A stretch of DNA of 64,000 bases from Anaeramoeba ignava (lineage: Eukaryota > Metamonada > Anaeramoebidae): positions 197,001-261,000 of the forward strand of contig JAPDFW010000068.1 in NCBI GenBank assembly GCA_028826165.1, given 5' to 3'. The position numbers were made by a program, and so were the translations under genes. The stretch's first letter is position 1, and every line of letters starts with the position of its first letter. Positions 60,729-64,000 of the stretch are shown here, in pieces. Under the pieces are notes generated by a model. It did not search any database, was not told where the DNA came from, and was given only the letters and a program-made list of their open reading frames with translations.

Positions 60729-63700
60729 ATGAAAAATTTCAAAAAAAAAAAAACTAATCTTCGTCTTTGTTATATATGTGGGAAAATGAAACCAAAAAAA
60801 GGAAAAAAACCAACCCAAATTCTTCTAGAATGCTCCAAAGAAGCTATTAAGAGCAAATATTGTTGTTCAAGATGCTATAATGATAATGCAAAAATGGTAA
60901 ATTTTGTTTTTCTCCCTTTTATTTTTTTTTAATTCTCTTTTTTTGATAGATCAAGAAAAAGAACAAAATAAAGACATTAAAAGATCAAATAATGGAATTA
61001 AATACTCAATATAAAGAATTGGAAAATCAAATCAAAATTTTAGAAGAAACGAACAAAAAATGGATTAATTTGTCTTATTCAAAAGATGCTCATATAGATT
61101 TGCATGTACAAATGGAAGAAAAATTGATGACACAAATGAAAAAAGTTGAAACTTTAGTAAACAAAAAATCACAAGAGATAGAAGATTTATCTCTTGAAAT
61201 TTTAGAATTGAGAAGAAAATTAGTGCAATCTATGGAAGAAAACATGAGACTAAAAGATGGTTCTTATTTAGAAAATTCCAAATTAGTTCTTGATTTACGA
61301 GCGGAGAAAGAAAATTTATACAAACAACTCATGAAAAAGGAAGAAGAATTAAAAGAAACTAGAAGAAGACTTTATTATCATGAAGTGGAAAAACCCAAAA
61401 ATGAGAAATCAAAACAAGAATCTTGCGAAAAATCAAGTAATTCGAAGAAAAAAACAGAAAGTAAAACTAAAAATACTGGGGAAAATCAAGATTCATTATA
61501 TAAATCCCGAAAATCACCACAAGAAACTCGTCAAGCTATACAAAATTTCAAAGATTCATACGAAACAGATAGAAATTTTCGTTCAGTTTTCAATATAGGA
61601 GCCAAAATAAATGGACTCGCCATTTCCAAACTTTATCGTGTTCTCAATATGTTGAATATTAAAACACAAGAAGGACGACAAGAATATTGCCAGGATGTCA
61701 AATACAAGTTAAGTCATAACGTTGAAGAAATGTACCAAACAAAAATTAAAGAAATTGATAATAAAATTAGAGAAGAAACAGACCCTGAACAATCGGACAT
61801 GATTCAACATATGAAAGAAAATTTTATTTCAAATGAACAAATTCCAAAAATCGCGAAACTTGCAAAATCACTTTTCTTAGGGAATAAATTGGAAGAAAAA
61901 GAAGAAATCTTGAATTTCCAAACTGAATTAACTGAAAAAGTCATACACTGTATTGAAAATAAAGAAGGAATATGCAAGAATAAGAATAAGAATAAGAATA
62001 AGAATAAGAATAAGAATAAGAATAAGAATAAGAATAAGAATAAGAATAAGAATAAGAATAAGAATAAGAATAAGAATAAGAATAAGAATAAGAATAAAAA
62101 TAAAAATAAGAATAAGAATAAGAATAAGAATAAGAATAAGAATAAGAATAAGAATAAGAATAAGAATAAGAATAAGAATAAGAATAAGAATAAGAATAAG
62201 AATAAGAATAAGAATAAGAATAAGAATAAGAAGACGAAAAAACATCATAAAAAACATCATAAAAAACATCATAAAAAACATCATCACAAGGATTCACAAA
62301 ATGATGAAAATAATGAAAATAATGAAAATAATGAAAATAATCAAAATAATGAAAATGATGAAAATAATCAAAATAATCAAAATAATCAAAATAATGAAAA
62401 TAATCAAAACAATGAAAACAATGAAAATAATGAAAATAATGAAAATAATGAAAATAATGAAAATAATCAAAATAATGAAAACAATGAAAATAATGAAAAT
62501 GATGAAAATAATCAAAATAATGAAAATAATGAAAATAATGAAAATAATGAAAATAATGAAAATAATCAAAATAATCAAAATAATGAAAATAATGAAAATG
62601 ATCAAAATAATCAAAATAATCAAAATAATGAAAATAATGAAAATAATGAAAATAATGAAAATAATCAAAATAATGAAAATAATGAAAATAATCAAAACAA
62701 TGAAAATAATCAAAACAATGAAAATAATCAAAACAATGAAAATAATCAAAACAATGAAAATGATGAAAATAATGAAAATAATGAAAATAATGAAAATAAT
62801 GAAAATAATGAAAATAATCAAAATAATGAAAATAATGATAAAAGGGTTGAAAAAAACAGTTTGAATTGTTCCAATCAAAATTATGATTTCAATCTCATTC
62901 AAAATCCACCTAAAACTCAAGAAATGAAGGATGAAAAACCAAAAGTGTATTTGATTTTGGCCCATGATACTGGTTTTGCTCATAGAAACAATAGATCTTC
63001 AAATGCATGTGGGGCTTTCATCGAAAAGAATACAAAGTTCAACTACATATGCCATCTTGAAAGTTCATCTACTACAAAAACGATCAAATCTCAAGGACTA
63101 GAAAATGTTATAATTCCAAATGGAGTGAAAGCTGTAGAAAATAATTTTTCGATCATAGCAACAATCCACGACCAAAAAACTTGTATGGAAATCACAAAAA
63201 AATTGCCACATGTGATGCATTTGCTCGATCCTTGGCATGTGACAAGAAGTATAAGAAGAAGAATTGCAAAAATAATCACAAGATTCTTAGCACAACAAAG
63301 AAAAAGAGAAGAAACAGAAAAAGTAGGAAAACTAACACAAAAAGAAAGAGAAGAGCTCAAAAAAGAAAAAGATAAATATTTGAATGGAGAGGTTCTATTA
63401 TTTCTCATTTTTTGAGATGTATCAAAAGTTGTCATGGAGATATTCCAATTCTCCTTAAAAATTGGTTCATTTATTTCATTCATTCAAATGGAAATCATGA
63501 ATTCTGCGTGAAATTCAATGAAAAATATTCAAAAGATCCTAATAATAGCACGCCTCCTTGCACTGTTAAGAAAAAAATCAATACAAATCAGGATTTTGAA
63601 TTACTTAAACTCATTCTATCTGATGTGCCCATTCTACAAAAATTGATATATTGTCGATATGATCTATCTACAAGCCATTGTGAGTCTTTTTTTAGTGTGC

Positions 63701-64000
63701 TGAACCTTTATCGATCAAAACTTACACATTCAGGAAATTACCCTCTTTTGTATAAATTAGCTTCCTTAGATTGGAATTATAATAGAACTAGGCAAAAAAG
63801 TGATTTGGAAAAGGAACAAGAACGTCAAAATGAAAATAATCAAAACAATGAAAATAATGAAAATAATGAAAATAATGAAAATAATCAAAATAATGAAAAT
63901 AATGAAAATAATCAAAACAATGAAAATAATGAAAATGATGAAAATAATGAAAATAATCAAAACAATGAAAATAATAAAAATAATGAAAATAATGAAAATA
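60729..64000 (+). CDS. Zinc-finger DDE-transposase-like protein with giant low-complexity insert (frameshifted, 3' truncated)
   Basis: Exon 1 is 60729..60896 (MKNFKKKKTNLRLCYICGKM with a Cys-rich motif CYICG...ECSK...CCSRCY). A 53-nt intron follows and exon 2 starts at 60950. Residues ~57-180 are coiled coil, ~200-340 a helical domain. The AAGAAT array then encodes Lys-Asn repeats, followed by a (KKHH) patch and an Asn-Glu/Gln tract of ~180 residues. The last part resembles a transposase core: Asp729 (LILAHDTGFAH), Asp797 (TIHDQKT), Asp816 (LLDPWHVTRS) and, after a frame change near 63375-63385, SHFLRCIKSCHGDIPIL, YCRYDLSTSHCESFF (Glu codon at 63682) and LASLDWNYNRTR. The current frame stops at 63415; the missing single base argues for a decayed copy or an assembly error. 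The frame is open at the window end, again in an Asn-Glu tract. The family is inferred from the D..D..WH..E layout. Confidence 0.6.
61972..62229 (+). repeat. Coding (AAGAAT)n hexanucleotide array
   Basis: About 42 hexamers, broken only by a short AAAAATAAAAAT stretch near 62096. It encodes alternating Lys and Asn. It is followed by four CATCATAAAAAA 12-mers encoding HHKK. Confidence 0.9.
62300..62845 (+). repeat. Coding AATGAAAAT 9-mer array
   Basis: About 60 units of AAT-GAA/CAA-AAT, giving Asn-Glu-Asn and Asn-Gln-Asn. The same 9-mer starts again at 63830 and runs to the window end. Confidence 0.88.

Overview
The window is nuclear DNA from a free-living unicellular eukaryote with an extremely AT-rich genome. 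The evidence is spliceosomal introns, actins, an exportin, a Hippo-type kinase, a LisH/WD40 spliceosome protein, Asn/Gln/Glu-rich low-complexity tracts, and families of RCC1-BTB, ankyrin-BTB and BTB-TLDc proteins. The standard genetic code fits, because TAA, TAG and TGA all act as stops. The style (RCC1-BTB and BTB-TLDc expansions, N-rich tracts, micro-introns) recalls Anaeramoeba-like anaerobic amoebae. That placement is an inference, and other AT-rich amoebozoans or metamonads cannot be excluded.

Layout. 0-9 kb: a 5'-truncated NAA35 (NatC auxiliary subunit), an M2/ACE-like zinc peptidase and nicotinate phosphoribosyltransferase; their introns are swollen by AT microsatellites. 9.5-13.4 kb: an intronless, probably N-myristoylated LRR-PP2C phosphatase. 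14-17.4 kb: a dihydropyrimidinase in 23 exons, several only 11-20 nt, divergent from an NFU1 Fe-S scaffold gene. 18-20 kb: a 9-bp satellite. 20-25.6 kb: an HPS1-like BLOC-3 subunit with one frameshift, an RNase H1 with a duplicated hybrid-binding domain, and SMU1. 25.6-30.1 kb: two damaged RCC1-BTB genes. 30.6-38 kb: a duplicated actin locus with two BTB-TLDc genes. 38-43 kb: AT-rich repeats, an RCC1-BTB fragment, UBC12 (NEDD8 E2) and a third RCC1-BTB pseudogene. 43-50.5 kb: exportin-5 divergent from an ankyrin-BTB gene. 51.5-60 kb: an ADA2-like ZZ-SANT protein, a 2.2-kb 24-bp satellite, an MST/Hippo kinase complete with SARAH domain, and ribosomal protein uS11. 60.7-64 kb: a zinc-finger DDE-transposase-like gene packed with hexanucleotide-encoded Lys/Asn and Asn/Glu tracts, running off the window.

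I rebuilt 52 introns by joining reading frames to conserved protein families. All joins keep frame. 51 have GT-AG borders and one is GC-AG. Most are 50-130 nt, but about ten are expanded by repeats, each with its own repeat word. The window is otherwise a mix of unrelated housekeeping genes (translation, splicing, neddylation, nuclear export, NAD and pyrimidine metabolism) separated by private satellite-like spacers. No operon logic is expected, but close divergent pairs (SMU1/RCC1-BTB, XPO5/ankyrin-BTB, DHP/NFU1) may share promoters. I saw no tRNA, rRNA or CRISPR array.
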